A stretch of DNA of 64,000 nucleotides from DASYXZ01 sp035946625 (GCA_035946625.1 DASYZE010000032.1:100637-164636), one strand, 5' to 3'. Counted from the stretch's first letter, positions 8,294-16,833 are shown. Notes: generated by a model from the sequence alone, not told the origin. Numbers and translations are program-made.

Positions 8294-8632
8294 ATGGCCC
8301 AAGCGACGGCGCCGGTGGCAATGCCAGACATTCAAAAACTTGCGGATCAGATTGCGGAGCGGTTCAAGCCTTGCCGGGTGATTTTGTTTGGGTCTTACGC
8401 CACAGGCATGCCAACCGCCGACAGCGACGTGGATTTACTGGTGGTCATGGCGAACCCGCCGGGATGGCAGGAAGCTTCCCGCATCAAATCCGAATGGCAA
8501 TCTCAACTTCCAGCAAGACTGCAAATCCTCTTTATGGAAAGCCGGCAATTTGAAGAAACCAGGAATGTGATCGGCGGAATCGCCTATCCCGCCTCCCACG
8601 GCGGCAAGCTTCTCTATGAGCAGAACTCGTGA
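8294..8632 (+). CDS. Minimal nucleotidyltransferase (MNT), partner of a HEPN protein
   Basis: The 112-residue protein has the polymerase-beta-like signature GSYATGMPTADSDVDLLV, i.e. GSxxxG...SDxDLLV with the two catalytic Asp residues. GGGAGGTAAAGTA before ATG 8294 is a good ribosome site. Such minimal nucleotidyltransferases act as antitoxins by AMP-modifying or masking a HEPN ribonuclease. The gene overlaps the downstream HEPN gene by 17 bp, so the two are almost certainly translated together. Whether this pair is an active toxin-antitoxin is inference from family and order. Confidence 0.85.
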   Translation: MAQATAPVAMPDIQKLADQIAERFKPCRVILFGSYATGMPTADSDVDLLVVMANPPGWQEASRIKSEWQSQLPARLQILFMESRQFEETRNVIGGIAYPASHGGKLLYEQNS

Positions 8633-9038
8633 GCAGGTGATTTGGGATTTCGTGCAGGAATGGATGCGTAAGGCCGAGGGCGATCTTCGGGCTGCCGAAC
8701 ACCTTCTGGCGCTTGAACAGCAGGATTATTTCACCGCAGCGTTTCACGCCCAACAAGCAGCCGAGAAACTTTTGAAAGCCTTCCTGGTTCGCCATCAGGT
8801 TCCTTTCGGAAAGACGCATGACATTCATGAACTTATCGAGCTGGCCGCCACGCAAGACGCTTCACTGAAGCAGGAATTGGCATCGGCGGAGTCGTTGACG
8901 CCCTTCGGCGTTGAATTTCGTTATCCAGGCGACCAAGTGGCGGATCTTCAGACAGCCGAGCACGCGGTCGAGGAAGCCCGGCGTGTGCGTGCTACAATTC
9001 TCGAACACCTTCGCGACTACTTGAGCCGAGGGCGGTAA
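8616..9038 (+). CDS. HEPN-domain protein
   Basis: A 140-residue, mostly helical protein of the HEPN type. It begins WDFVQEWMRKAEGDLRAAEH and contains AAFHAQQAAEKLLKAFLV and GKTHDIHELIELA, the typical helices of the PF05168-like group. ATG 8616 lies inside the end of the MNT gene. Some HEPN proteins are RNases with an RxxxxH site; here that motif is not obvious, so it may be a non-catalytic nucleotide-binding member. Confidence 0.85.
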   Translation: MSRTREQVIWDFVQEWMRKAEGDLRAAEHLLALEQQDYFTAAFHAQQAAEKLLKAFLVRHQVPFGKTHDIHELIELAATQDASLKQELASAESLTPFGVEFRYPGDQVADLQTAEHAVEEARRVRATILEHLRDYLSRGR

Positions 9039-9095
9039 TGGCCTCGGCTTTGTCAAGCGACACACCTTGGCAGGACGGCGGGAGCCGGTGGCGCA

Positions 9096-9133
9096 GGTCA
9101 AACTTGACCACATTTGTGGTATAATTTGACCCT
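9096..9133 (+). promoter_or_regulatory. Promoter with two palindromes, probably leaderless
   Basis: GGTCAA-AC-TTGACC (9096-9109) and CCACA-TT-TGTGG (9108-9119) are perfect inverted repeats that abut a consensus -10 box TATAAT (9120-9125). The start codon at 9134 is only 8 nt further on, so transcripts should begin at or next to the ATG. There is no ribosome site. The palindromes are good candidates for autoregulation by the winged-helix protein encoded next. Confidence 0.65.
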
Positions 9134-9712
9134 ATGCTTGACTTGCGTTCCAAGGCGCGGCAGCGTTTGCTGGCCTATTATTTTACCAACCCCACCGCCC
9201 GGCGTCATCTGCGGGACCTGGCGGACCGTCTGACCATCGATCCCTCCAACCTCTCGAGAGAGATGCGGCACCTGGAGCGCGCGGGACTTTTTCGGTCGGA
9301 AGTGATTGGCCGCCAAAAGTATTTCGAGCTCAACCGGGATTATGCCCTTTACGATGAGGTGCGCAGCATCGTCACGAAAACCATCGGCGCGGCGCCTTTG
9401 ATTGCACAAGCCCTGCGGAGCATTGAGGCCATTGAGGACGCCTATCTCTACGGGTCATTCGCACGCAACCGGCAGGATGCGGCGAGCGATATCGATGTGC
9501 TGGTGATCGGCGTCCCTCCTCGTGAAGCCCTGGCGCAAGCGGTGGGGAAGCTGGAGCGGCGCCTGGGGCGCGAAATCAACACTACGGTTATGACCCGGAA
9601 AGAATTCCGCTCGCGCCGCAGTCACATGGATGCTTTCCTTGAAAACGTCTGGCACAATAAGCCCGTTTCGCTTCTGGGCGCCAATGAAAAAGCTAAAGCC
9701 TCACACCGTTGA
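9134..9712 (+). CDS. Winged-helix DNA-binding protein with C-terminal nucleotidyltransferase
   Basis: In this 192-residue protein, residues 1-75 form a winged helix (helices with RRHLRDLADRLTIDPSNLSR, wing with FRSEVIGRQKYF). Residues 95-185 are an MNT-type nucleotidyltransferase with YLYGSFARNRQDAASDIDVL, containing the GS...SDIDV catalytic pattern. The following HEPN gene overlaps it by 29 bp. The DNA-binding half probably represses its own promoter, where two palindromes touch the -10 box, as antitoxins commonly do. The product is cytoplasmic. Confidence 0.87.
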   Translation: MLDLRSKARQRLLAYYFTNPTARRHLRDLADRLTIDPSNLSREMRHLERAGLFRSEVIGRQKYFELNRDYALYDEVRSIVTKTIGAAPLIAQALRSIEAIEDAYLYGSFARNRQDAASDIDVLVIGVPPREALAQAVGKLERRLGREINTTVMTRKEFRSRRSHMDAFLENVWHNKPVSLLGANEKAKASHR

Positions 9713-10097
9713 TTGGGTGCAAATCGACCGGTTTCTCGCCAGCGCGGATAAGAAACTTGCCTCGGCGCATAAGATTCTCGCTTTCGACGAAGAAGCTTGC
9801 CTCGAGCAAGCATATGAAGCGATGTTGAAAGCCTCCCTCGGGTTTATGTTTAGCCACGGTTTCCGCGCACGAAGCCAGCCGGGGCATCATATCGCGATTA
9901 TTGAATTCGTTCGGACGCGGATTGACAAGAAGCACGCTGGACTATTGACGGTCTTCGACCGTCTCCGGCGAAAGCGGAATGTGGCCCTTTATGACGACAC
10001 CGGATTTGTTTCTCACCACGAAGCCGAGGAGGCTCTGGAAACCTGCCGCGACTATATAAGAGTCATCCGCGCGGAGATCGCGGCGAGAAAACCATGA
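9684..10097 (+). CDS. HEPN-domain protein paired with winged-helix MNT
   Basis: A 137-residue helical protein; ATG 9684 is chosen because the frame upstream of it runs inside the MNT gene. It carries the HEPN-like pattern AYEAMLKASLGFMFSHGFR and the motif RRKRNVALYDD, matching the R...N...YD site of HEPN subfamilies whose usual His is replaced by Tyr. It ends before a repeat-containing spacer. With the overlapping MNT it makes a second HEPN/MNT module less than 700 bp from the first; the two pairs are not close copies. Confidence 0.8.
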   Translation: MKKLKPHTVDWVQIDRFLASADKKLASAHKILAFDEEACLEQAYEAMLKASLGFMFSHGFRARSQPGHHIAIIEFVRTRIDKKHAGLLTVFDRLRRKRNVALYDDTGFVSHHEAEEALETCRDYIRVIRAEIAARKP

Positions 10098-10432
10098 TAT
10101 TTGCCAGCGCGATGCCTTGGTCTCCCCGCAGCGAGTTTTCTTGATCGTGTGCTCTTTCCCCGCGCGCCCGCGATTTCTTCAGTAACCCCTTTTCTTGTGC
10201 ACCTCATTCAACAAGAGCAGACCAGCCACATAGCGGCGGACGTTTTCAACGAACAATCCTATAGAGCTGGTCGCCTCGGTCAGCTGATCGCCTCGGTCAC
10301 CGGGTTTGTGACCATGGGCCTTTTCGTCGGGGCGTCAAACCCACAGTCAATTCGTCAACCGACAAATTGACGGCGGCTACGACCCCACTCATTTATGTTG
10401 CATATTAGAGCAGAATATGAGGTAATTTGAGT
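10098..10432 (+). other. Spacer without a gene
   Basis: Contains the short dispersed motif 'aacccacagtcaatt' at about 10338-10352 and no convincing reading frame. An AT-rich stretch (10392-10426) before the next gene may hold its promoter. Confidence 0.5.
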
Positions 10433-10774
10433 ATGACAAGAATTCAGCCAGTTCTTTCCAAAGCCGAAGCGGAGCTGGTGGACCAGGTGGCGCAACTGAC
10501 CCGGACCAAGCGCACCGACGTGATCAAGAACGCCCTGGCGGTCTACCACTGGTTTGTGCGGCAGGCGATTACGGGAGCGCGGGTGGTGGCGCGCAAACCC
10601 ACGGGTGAGGAACTCGAACTCGAAACGGCCGAGCTGGCGTCGCTGGAGGGCAAAGGCAATCGCCTGACCCCCAAGGAGCTGGGCTTGCTGGCTCGAAAAC
10701 TGGCCGCAGCCTCCGACCCCTCCGAAGCCGCGCGGCTGAAAGAGCGCCTCACGCGGGGATTTTACGGGATATAG
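10433..10774 (+). CDS. Small protein with N-terminal ribbon-helix-helix-like segment
   Basis: The 113-residue product starts at ATG 10433 (a TTG lies 6 nt upstream). Residues 1-40 (TRIQPVLSKAEAELVDQVAQ, then RTKRTDVIKNALAVYHWFV) look like a CopG/MetJ-type ribbon-helix-helix: a strand, a helix, then a TRTDVI-like turn. The rest is charged and helical with no recognised domain. It stands alone among toxin-antitoxin-like genes, so an orphan antitoxin or local regulator is possible. The family is not firmly identified. Confidence 0.6.
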   Translation: MTRIQPVLSKAEAELVDQVAQLTRTKRTDVIKNALAVYHWFVRQAITGARVVARKPTGEELELETAELASLEGKGNRLTPKELGLLARKLAAASDPSEAARLKERLTRGFYGI

Positions 10775-10954
10775 CGGCTTGCCGCGCTGAAGCTCTTACC
10801 GCCACCGCACCCCCTCACCCGTCCCGATGAGATCGGGACACCCTCTCCTCCAAGGGGGCGAGGGCTATTAGTTCCAAGAATTGTAAACTTTAGACGGGGC
10901 TAGAGGCCCGCGCCGGCGCGCCAAGCTCCGGCCGGTGGATGAGACCAGACTTCC

Positions 10955-11200
10955 ATGCCCAAGATTCGACGTTACGATATTCCTCCCGCGCCGTTCCAGC
11001 ATCTGCTCGATCGGATTCACTCGCGCCAAATTCCCAGCGATCAATTGGTGTTGCTCTCCGCGTGGCTGGACACCGAACCTGAGGTGCCCGAGGGGGCGTG
11101 GTACAAACGCTTATCCGGCGTGACGGTTTGCGGCGAGGGCGAATGGATCAAACCTTTCCTTCTGCCGGGGCAACATCCCACAGGCAAGCGGATTTCATAA
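10955..11200 (+). CDS. Uncharacterised small protein (81 aa)
   Basis: The frame starts MPKIRRYDIPPAPFQHLLDR and has a balanced composition, with VPEGAWYKRLSGVTVCGEGE near its end, which looks like a genuine folded protein rather than a shadow frame. No domain is recognised. It follows a repeat-like spacer (10800-10870) containing an inverted GTCCCGATGAGATCGGGAC. It sits in the accessory region with the HEPN/MNT and RHH genes and could belong to that group. Confidence 0.5.
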   Translation: MPKIRRYDIPPAPFQHLLDRIHSRQIPSDQLVLLSAWLDTEPEVPEGAWYKRLSGVTVCGEGEWIKPFLLPGQHPTGKRIS

Positions 11201-11270
11201 GCAGAGCGAGCAACGCACAGCGGATAACCTGGTCAGAGCCGGTGGGCTGACGGGCAGCGGTTAACAGCTT

Positions 11271-11292
11271 AGAGCGAGATTCTTCTCCCGCG
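11271..11292 (+). repeat. 22-bp repeat shared with 8114-8135
   Basis: The sequence agagcgagattcttctcccg and the two bases after it are identical at both sites. A weaker version occurs near 6325 ('gggcgagattcctcgtccgc'). It belongs to the dispersed repeats between genes in this window. Confidence 0.6.
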
Positions 11293-11487
11293 TCGCCACT
11301 TGGTGAGAAGGGGTAGCCTGCACGGACTCCTTATTAGCGAGCTTGACCTACCCTCCCGCCAAACCAAAAGGGCGCGGCAAGCCACGCCTCTACAACCTGC
11401 AAGATAAGAGAGGCGTGGCGGAATAGTTTGGCCGCCCTACGAACATTTGATTTGTGGTTTACGTTTGCCTGTGCTATTTCAGTTCAC

Positions 11488-12183
11488 ATGCCAGGCAGCT
11501 TGCGAACAACAGTAATACTCGCTCTGATTTTAATCACGAGACAAGCTCCCGCGCTGGCGATTGACGGCGCGCAGAGTGGCGCCGCCCTGAAGAAGACTTC
11601 ACCAGCCCCACTAGGTTGTGATACCGAAGATAAGCCAACCACCCTTAAAGCCCACTTCGATCATTTCACCGGGGCGCTGATCAGCCCCGGGACAGTGATC
11701 CTTCCGGTCATCACCAGCAGTGCCGGCCAGGCCCTCACTGCGCACGCGGGTTACAGCAGTGACTGGACGGGGTTCGGCCGGCACTATCGTGATAGCGTGA
11801 TTGGAAACGTCGGCGGAAAATTTGTGGAGAAGTTTGCCCTGCCAGCTTTGTTCCATGAGGACGAGAGCTATTGCGCACTCGGACCCGGCGTTGACCCGAA
11901 GGAGCGCGCCCGGCACGTGCTGGAGCACTTGATCTGGACGAGGTCTGACGATCATTCGCGGAGACGCTTTGCGGTTTCCAAAATACCCGGGGCCATGATG
12001 ATGGCCGCCGCCGCGAACGCCTACCTGCCGCCAGCGCAACGGACGGCGTCCGCCACCGGAAAGCGGATGCTCGAAAATCTGGGAGGATATTTGTTGTACG
12101 ACGCTTTCTTGGAATTCCGCACCGTCGGAAACTCAAACCGTCCGATGGCAAGGTTTTGCAAGAAGTGGAAAATATGCGATTAG
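11488..12183 (+). CDS. Secreted or membrane-associated protein of unknown function
   Basis: Starting at ATG 11488 the 231-residue protein has a signal peptide (basic start, hydrophobic VILALILITRQAPALA, cleavage near AIDG). The frame can be extended to 11428, but that would bury the signal peptide. The mature part contains GFGRHYRDSVIGNVGGKFVE and LFHEDESYCALG, a pattern I associate with a family of exported proteins in acidobacteria of unknown role. No enzyme motif is seen. It stands alone between repeat-rich spacers. Confidence 0.6.
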   Translation: MPGSLRTTVILALILITRQAPALAIDGAQSGAALKKTSPAPLGCDTEDKPTTLKAHFDHFTGALISPGTVILPVITSSAGQALTAHAGYSSDWTGFGRHYRDSVIGNVGGKFVEKFALPALFHEDESYCALGPGVDPKERARHVLEHLIWTRSDDHSRRRFAVSKIPGAMMMAAAANAYLPPAQRTASATGKRMLENLGGYLLYDAFLEFRTVGNSNRPMARFCKKWKICD

Positions 12184-12318
12184 AAGTTCACGGTACTGAT
12201 CCACCGGTTCAAGCAGACTTTTGGGGCCAAGACGGAGTGAACTAACAATCCAGATTAGAGAGGTTACGGTGCTGACTAACCGTTCCGGGAATCAGGCTTA
12301 AGCAGCCGTTGAGAGGAA

Positions 12319-12735
12319 TTAATGAATGGACAAAGGGCGGGAAAAGGCGAGGCCACAGAGATGATAGCGGTCAGACAAGGTGACCGAAATCACCTTTGCC
12401 TTTATATTTCGTGCTTTGGACGATTGGGCTGACATATGCTTGGGCAAAGCCGGTGGAGGGATCTCCACCGAGATTTTGGAAGAACTGGGTAAATAGCGGC
12501 GAGTCACCAGGAGGGCTCCGCCCGCGCTGATATTAATTGCGGTACTAAACTCCAGGAAGTCCTTTCCCTGCTCATCCACACCCCGAATAAACATCGGCAC
12601 CGGAACTGGGAGTCGTTGCCATCGACGCCTCTCAGCACTAGAAATTGACTCGGGCACGGATTGGCTCCTTTGATCGCTCTCGGAATCCCTAGCATCCATC
12701 GGGCCAAACATCGGCGCACCAGCGGATTTTACCAA
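12319..12735 (-). CDS. Stand-alone PilZ-domain protein
   Basis: This 138-residue product is read toward the repeat-rich left region. It has the PilZ signature: the arginine box ERRRWQRLP followed by NISAGGALLVT, which bind c-di-GMP in characterised members. About 35 residues before the box look disordered, and the true start could be one of the internal ATGs near 12708 or 12696. It lies next to, but divergent from, the histidine kinase operon. It would be the third PilZ domain in the first 13 kb. Confidence 0.75.
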   Translation of the reverse strand: MVKSAGAPMFGPMDARDSESDQRSQSVPESISSAERRRWQRLPVPVPMFIRGVDEQGKDFLEFSTAINISAGGALLVTRRYLPSSSKISVEIPPPALPKHMSAQSSKARNIKAKVISVTLSDRYHLCGLAFSRPLSIH

Positions 12736-13092
12736 GACTATTAAACACTAATAAAAACAACAGCTTAAGGATGTCGATGTGACTTTATAGCCGGCGCAAT
12801 AGTGGTTAGAGGGCGGTTAACTTAGTTGGTCAAGCGCAAGCTTTTGCCTTGGAAGGACAAAAATTTTCCATTTCCTCCATTGACTTAAGCCCAAGTCATT
12901 TGTAATATTGCTTGAACACTTCAATGAAATTTGAGTCGTCAGTGCAGGTTAAGCGCAGATAAGGGGTGGGGAGTCCGCCCCCCGAACAGGTTCATATCCC
13001 AAGATGGTGGAGTTGTCTCCACGGGTGGCTCCTAATACCGGCAGGGAGTTCCGGAGTCGCCGGAATTCCAGGATGGCTTTGGGCAAGGAGTT
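12736..13092 (+). other. Promoter region and long leader of the kinase operon
   Basis: Holds a sigma-70-type promoter at 12880-12908, the inverted repeat TGACTT-N6-AAGTCA at 12881-12898 that overlaps it, and a leader of about 180 nt with several short G/C-rich hairpins. The segment at 12938-12959 resembles 2365-2386. No gene is seen. Confidence 0.6.
12880..12908 (+). promoter_or_regulatory. Sigma-70-type promoter for the kinase/response-regulator genes
   Basis: TTGACT (12880-12885), a 17-bp spacer and TAATAT (12903-12908) closely fit the -35/-10 consensus. TGACTT (12881-12886) and AAGTCA (12893-12898) form an inverted repeat over the -35 and spacer, a likely site for a repressor or autoregulator. 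Confidence 0.65.
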
Positions 13093-13986
13093 TTGGCAGT
13101 GGGAACACAGAAGAATCCCCCGGAAGACCTGATGTTGCCCTCCGAACCGACGCCTCCTGTTGACTCTGTTGCGCTGCCTTCGCTCTACAAAGAGATGCTG
13201 GAGCAGTTTGCACGACTCCAGGAGCAAGTGCAAAAACGCACCGTAGGGCTGGCCTCGGCAGCCCATGAGCTGAAAACACCCCTGGCGATTATTGGGGGAT
13301 ACATCGAGCACTTGTTAAGTGAGAAGCCCGGTCCCCTGACTGAACAGCAGCGTCGTGCCTTAAGAGATTCACGCTCCAACTGCAAACGACTGCAGCGATT
13401 CATTCAGGACTTTCTGGCCTACAGCGCCCTCGAAACGGGCAAAATTACGCTCAAGCTCGAGCCCGGTGACCTCCGTGCGTGTTTATCGGAGGTAAATGAA
13501 ATCTGGCTTCCGCTATTTCAAGAGAAAGGCATTGCCCTATATTTCTTATGTCCGGACAAATTGCCCCTTCTTCCGTTTGATTCATTTAAAGTCCAACAAA
13601 TCGTTTCAGACTTTCTTGAGAACGCGAGGAAGTATACGCCCAAAGGCGGAACAGTGTGGATCTCCGCCGAGCTATACCACTGGGACTATGTGAAGCGCGC
13701 GGAGGGCCGCTCCCATGATTCGCGCCCATCGGGCTCTCGCGAAGAACAGAATACGATTCGCATCACGGTTGCGGACACGGGACCCGGAATCGCGCCGGAG
13801 TACCTGCAGGAAGTTTTCGATGATTTCTTCCGTATCCCACGAGTTGGCGACGAATTCGGCGGATCGGGATTAGGCCTCGCGATTGCCCGCCGTCTGGTTC
13901 ATGCCCACGGAGGAAAGATTTGGGTGGAGAGCGAGCCCGGCGCAGGAAGCAGATTTTCCTTCCTGTTGCCCTTGACTCCGCAATAG
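13093..13986 (+). CDS. Soluble sensor histidine kinase
   Basis: A short amphipathic region is followed by a HisKA dimerisation domain with the phospho-acceptor His in AAHELKTPLAIIGG (about residue 59) and a HATPase_c domain with the N box (FLENARKY), G1 box (DTGPGIAPEY) and G2 box (GGSGLGLAIAR). At 297 residues, without membrane segment or PAS/GAF domain, it must get its signal through the short N-terminus or a partner protein. The TTG start at 13093 follows GGAG. Its stop is 29 bp before the ATG of the response regulator, so they form an operon. In classic PEP-CTERM systems the kinase PrsK is large and membrane-bound; this one is different. Confidence 0.88.
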   Translation: MAVGTQKNPPEDLMLPSEPTPPVDSVALPSLYKEMLEQFARLQEQVQKRTVGLASAAHELKTPLAIIGGYIEHLLSEKPGPLTEQQRRALRDSRSNCKRLQRFIQDFLAYSALETGKITLKLEPGDLRACLSEVNEIWLPLFQEKGIALYFLCPDKLPLLPFDSFKVQQIVSDFLENARKYTPKGGTVWISAELYHWDYVKRAEGRSHDSRPSGSREEQNTIRITVADTGPGIAPEYLQEVFDDFFRIPRVGDEFGGSGLGLAIARRLVHAHGGKIWVESEPGAGSRFSFLLPLTPQ

Positions 13987-14015
13987 AATGATTGTGGGTT
14001 GGAGCCTTACAGACC

Positions 14016-15407
14016 ATGAACGACCGTGCGAGAATTTTGGTTGTCGACGACGAGCCGAGCATGCTCCAGTATTTGCGTACGGTGCTGGAGGCTGGGTCCT
14101 ATCAGGTTGACACGGTGCAAACCGGGTCTGAGGCGCTGCTCCGTATTCAAGAAGAACCCGCGCCGGACGTGGTTCTGCTGGATGTCTTGATCCCGGATTT
14201 GGATGGGATCAGAACCCTTGAAATGCTCAAGCGGGCGCGTCCCAACCAGAGAGTGGTCATGCTATCCTGCTCGACCGACCCGCGCAAGGTGGTGCAGGCC
14301 ATCCGCCTGGGTGCGGTGGACTACCTGACCAAACCATTTCAATTGGACGACCTGGAAGCGGTGCTTCGGCACTCTTTGACTTTGGAAATTGCCCCCCATG
14401 AACCTTCCGAGGGTGGAGACAAGATTGAAGAACTGGGAGATGATTTGTGCTTTATCGGCGCCAGTCCCGCCATGCGGAAGATCCGTGCCCAGATTGAGCA
14501 GATGGCGGCAGTGAATGTGCCGGTGCTGATCCTGGGAGAAAGTGGGACGGGCAAGGAAATTGTGGCCCGACTGATCCATCAAATTTCTCCGCGCGCGGAC
14601 CGCACTTTTCTGAAAGTAAATTGCGCCGCGCTCCCCGCCGATCTTTTGGAAAGCGAATTATTTGGATACGAAGTGGGCGCGTTTACGGGCGCCACCCGGC
14701 CCAAACCAGGCAAGTTTGAGATTTGCGACAAGGGGACGATTCTGCTGGATGAAATCGGCGAGATGCCCATTGGTTTGCAGGCAAAATTGTTGCACGTCCT
14801 CCAGGATCAGGAGTTTTCCCGATTGGGCAGCCGCACGACCATCAAAGTCGACGTGCGGATTCTGGCCGCCACCAACGTGGACATTGCGCAGGCGATCGCG
14901 GCCAAAATGCTGCGCGAGGATTTGTATTACCGGATGAACGCTTTCACGCTCAATCTTCCTCCGTTGCGCGAGCGCCGTGAGGAAATTCCACTTCTGTTGG
15001 GACAATTCATGGCGCGGTACGCCGGCCGTTATGCCCGCCCGCCGCTTCCACTCTCCCCCGGCCTGGTCGATGCCTGTGTGCGCTATTCGTGGCCGGGAAA
15101 TCTTCGCGAGCTGGAGAATTTCGTCAAGCGCTACCTGATCCTCGGAGATGAATCGCTGGTGCGAAGCGAGCTGGAAGTGAAAGCGGAGACCAGGGAAGCG
15201 GACGGGCAACAATCCAAGACTGCCGGCAGTCAACCCTCCGGAGGCTTGAAGTCGCTGGTTCGCGGCCTCAAGGACGAAGCGGAGATGGAGGCCATCAGCC
15301 GAGCCCTTGAAGAGACTAAATGGAATCGCAAACAGGCTGCCAAGCTCCTCAGCATCAGCTATAAGGCCCTGCTTTATAAGATCCGCCAATACGGAATTGA
15401 GCAGTAA
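14016..15407 (+). CDS. NtrC-type response regulator, sigma-54 dependent
   Basis: The 463-residue protein has a receiver domain (residues 5-120, phospho-acceptor D56 in LLDVLIP), an AAA+ sigma-54 interaction domain (about 145-375) with Walker A GESGTGKE, the GAFTGA loop in EVGAFTGATR and Walker B ILLDEIGE, and a Fis-type HTH (KWNRKQAAKLLSISYKALLY). ATG 14016 is preferred to the TTG at 13992. It should activate -24/-12 promoters when phosphorylated by the upstream kinase. Its gene order resembles PrsR of PEP-CTERM loci, and GG-N10-GC promoter candidates precede the activator gene, the PEP-CTERM genes and the polysaccharide operon here. Those are its likely targets. Confidence 0.92.
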   Translation: MNDRARILVVDDEPSMLQYLRTVLEAGSYQVDTVQTGSEALLRIQEEPAPDVVLLDVLIPDLDGIRTLEMLKRARPNQRVVMLSCSTDPRKVVQAIRLGAVDYLTKPFQLDDLEAVLRHSLTLEIAPHEPSEGGDKIEELGDDLCFIGASPAMRKIRAQIEQMAAVNVPVLILGESGTGKEIVARLIHQISPRADRTFLKVNCAALPADLLESELFGYEVGAFTGATRPKPGKFEICDKGTILLDEIGEMPIGLQAKLLHVLQDQEFSRLGSRTTIKVDVRILAATNVDIAQAIAAKMLREDLYYRMNAFTLNLPPLRERREEIPLLLGQFMARYAGRYARPPLPLSPGLVDACVRYSWPGNLRELENFVKRYLILGDESLVRSELEVKAETREADGQQSKTAGSQPSGGLKSLVRGLKDEAEMEAISRALEETKWNRKQAAKLLSISYKALLYKIRQYGIEQ

Positions 15408-15765
15408 GGCCGCCCGGATTTAAACCCTCCCGTTTACCGAAATAAGCGACCGCTCGACCCTTCCAAGGCATGCACAAATATGTCGCCATCTGTGGCGTTC
15501 TTTCAACCTCTCAAAGAGAAGTATTCTTCCTATATGTGAAAAAGTTTTCCCTTTTTATCAGCGCTTGTCCGCGTAAGTCCATGGGCAAGGAACCTCGCGT
15601 CGTATCCCATGGATCGCCCCCATTTTATTGAAAATAAGTCATGTGGCAGTCCATGAAAAATCACGGGTTGAGACTGATCTTCCACCCGTAAAGTGACTTA
15701 GTTTGGCACTACATGTGCAACGTAGTTGGCTTGGTCACAAACACACAGAAACTTGAGGGGTGAAC
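15408..15765 (+). other. Control region of the second activator gene
   Basis: No gene is visible. TAAGTCA (15635-15641) and TGACTTA (15694-15700) form a widely spaced inverted repeat upstream of the sigma-54 promoter at 15704, in the position expected of an enhancer site for an NtrC-type activator. The same TGACTT/AAGTCA words occur in the kinase-operon promoter. Confidence 0.55.
15704..15719 (+). promoter_or_regulatory. Sigma-54 (-24/-12) promoter
   Basis: TGGCACTACATGTGCA has an exact TGGCAC -24 element and GC exactly 10 bases after the GG; only two consensus positions differ. It lies 46 nt before the ATG of the receiver-less activator, which has a GAGGGG ribosome site. Confidence 0.75.
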
Positions 15766-16833
15766 ATGGCAACCATGGCGAATACCTCGAAGGGGCAAGT
15801 GTCAGACGATTCGGCGCTGATGCCTCCGGAGCAAGTGATTTTTGGGCAATCCCGGGAGATGCAAGCGGTTCGGCAAGTGGTGGAGAGAGTAGCTGGAGCG
15901 GACATCCCAGTTCTCATCCAGGGTGAGAGTGGCACTGGGAAAGAAGTGGTCGCCAAATTAATCCACAGCATGTCGAATTGGTCGGAAGGGCCGTTGGTGA
16001 AGGTGAATTGCCCGGCCATCCCCGGAACACTGATTGAAAGCGAGCTTTTTGGTTACGAGCGGGGTGCATTCACGGGAGCCTATGGCTCCAAGCCGGGGCG
16101 CATGGAATTGGCCGATCGCGGCACACTCTTTCTGGACGAAATCTCAGAGCTCGAGTTAGGCTTGCAAGCAAAACTATTGCAATTCCTCCAAGATGGCCGA
16201 TTTTGCCGGATTGGCGCCAAGGAAGACACTCAAGTGGAGGCGCGCGTCATCTGCGCCACCAACCGCCAGCTCGATCAGGAAGTTGTGAAGGGCACATTTC
16301 GGGAAGACCTGTACTACCGGATCAATGTGGTCAGCATTCACCTTCCCCGGCTGGCTCAACGCCCTGACGACATCCCAAACCTCATCCAATATTTCCTCCA
16401 GTTCTACAGCGGGAAATTCAATCATCCCGTTCGGCAATTTTCGTCCCAAGTTGCCAAAGTTTTGTATAGCTACGACTGGCCCGGAAATATCCGGCAACTG
16501 GAAAACCTGGTGAAGCGGTACGTCGTGCTGGGCTCCGAGGATTCGATTGTCAGCCAATTGGGGGTTTCCAATCGAGGCCGGTCCGATTACCAAACTGAAA
16601 TCGGGACGGGAGGATCGATTTCTCTCAAAAAGGTAACGCGCGACGCGGTGCGGGTGCTCGAGCGTGACCTCATCCTCAAGGCCCTGCAAGCCAACCACTG
16701 GAATCGAAAGCGCGTGGCCAAGGCTTTAAGCATTTCCTACCGCGCTTTGCTCTACAAAATCCGCCAGGCGAATCTGCCTTCCGCGAGAACGCGCGGCAAT
16801 GCCATGGAGCTTACGCAAACCGTGGCCAATTAA
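15766..16833 (+). CDS. Receiver-less sigma-54 activator
   Basis: The 355-residue protein begins almost directly with the AAA+ domain: Walker A GESGTGKE, GAFTGA in ERGAFTGAYG, Walker B LFLDEISE, and arginine finger REDLYYRI. It ends in a Fis HTH (HWNRKRVAKALSISYRALLY) that is very close to those of the other two regulators in the window. ATG 15766 is chosen for its GAGGGG site; a GTG lies 6 nt before. Lacking a receiver, it may be constitutive once made, so its control would be through the sigma-54 promoter just upstream. Probable role: second tier of exopolysaccharide or PEP-CTERM regulation. Confidence 0.9.
   Translation: MATMANTSKGQVSDDSALMPPEQVIFGQSREMQAVRQVVERVAGADIPVLIQGESGTGKEVVAKLIHSMSNWSEGPLVKVNCPAIPGTLIESELFGYERGAFTGAYGSKPGRMELADRGTLFLDEISELELGLQAKLLQFLQDGRFCRIGAKEDTQVEARVICATNRQLDQEVVKGTFREDLYYRINVVSIHLPRLAQRPDDIPNLIQYFLQFYSGKFNHPVRQFSSQVAKVLYSYDWPGNIRQLENLVKRYVVLGSEDSIVSQLGVSNRGRSDYQTEIGTGGSISLKKVTRDAVRVLERDLILKALQANHWNRKRVAKALSISYRALLYKIRQANLPSARTRGNAMELTQTVAN

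Noticed and set aside
12915..13092. c-di-GMP riboswitch in the kinase leader
   Set aside because: The leader is long and structured, but the conserved core of the known classes could not be recognised by eye.
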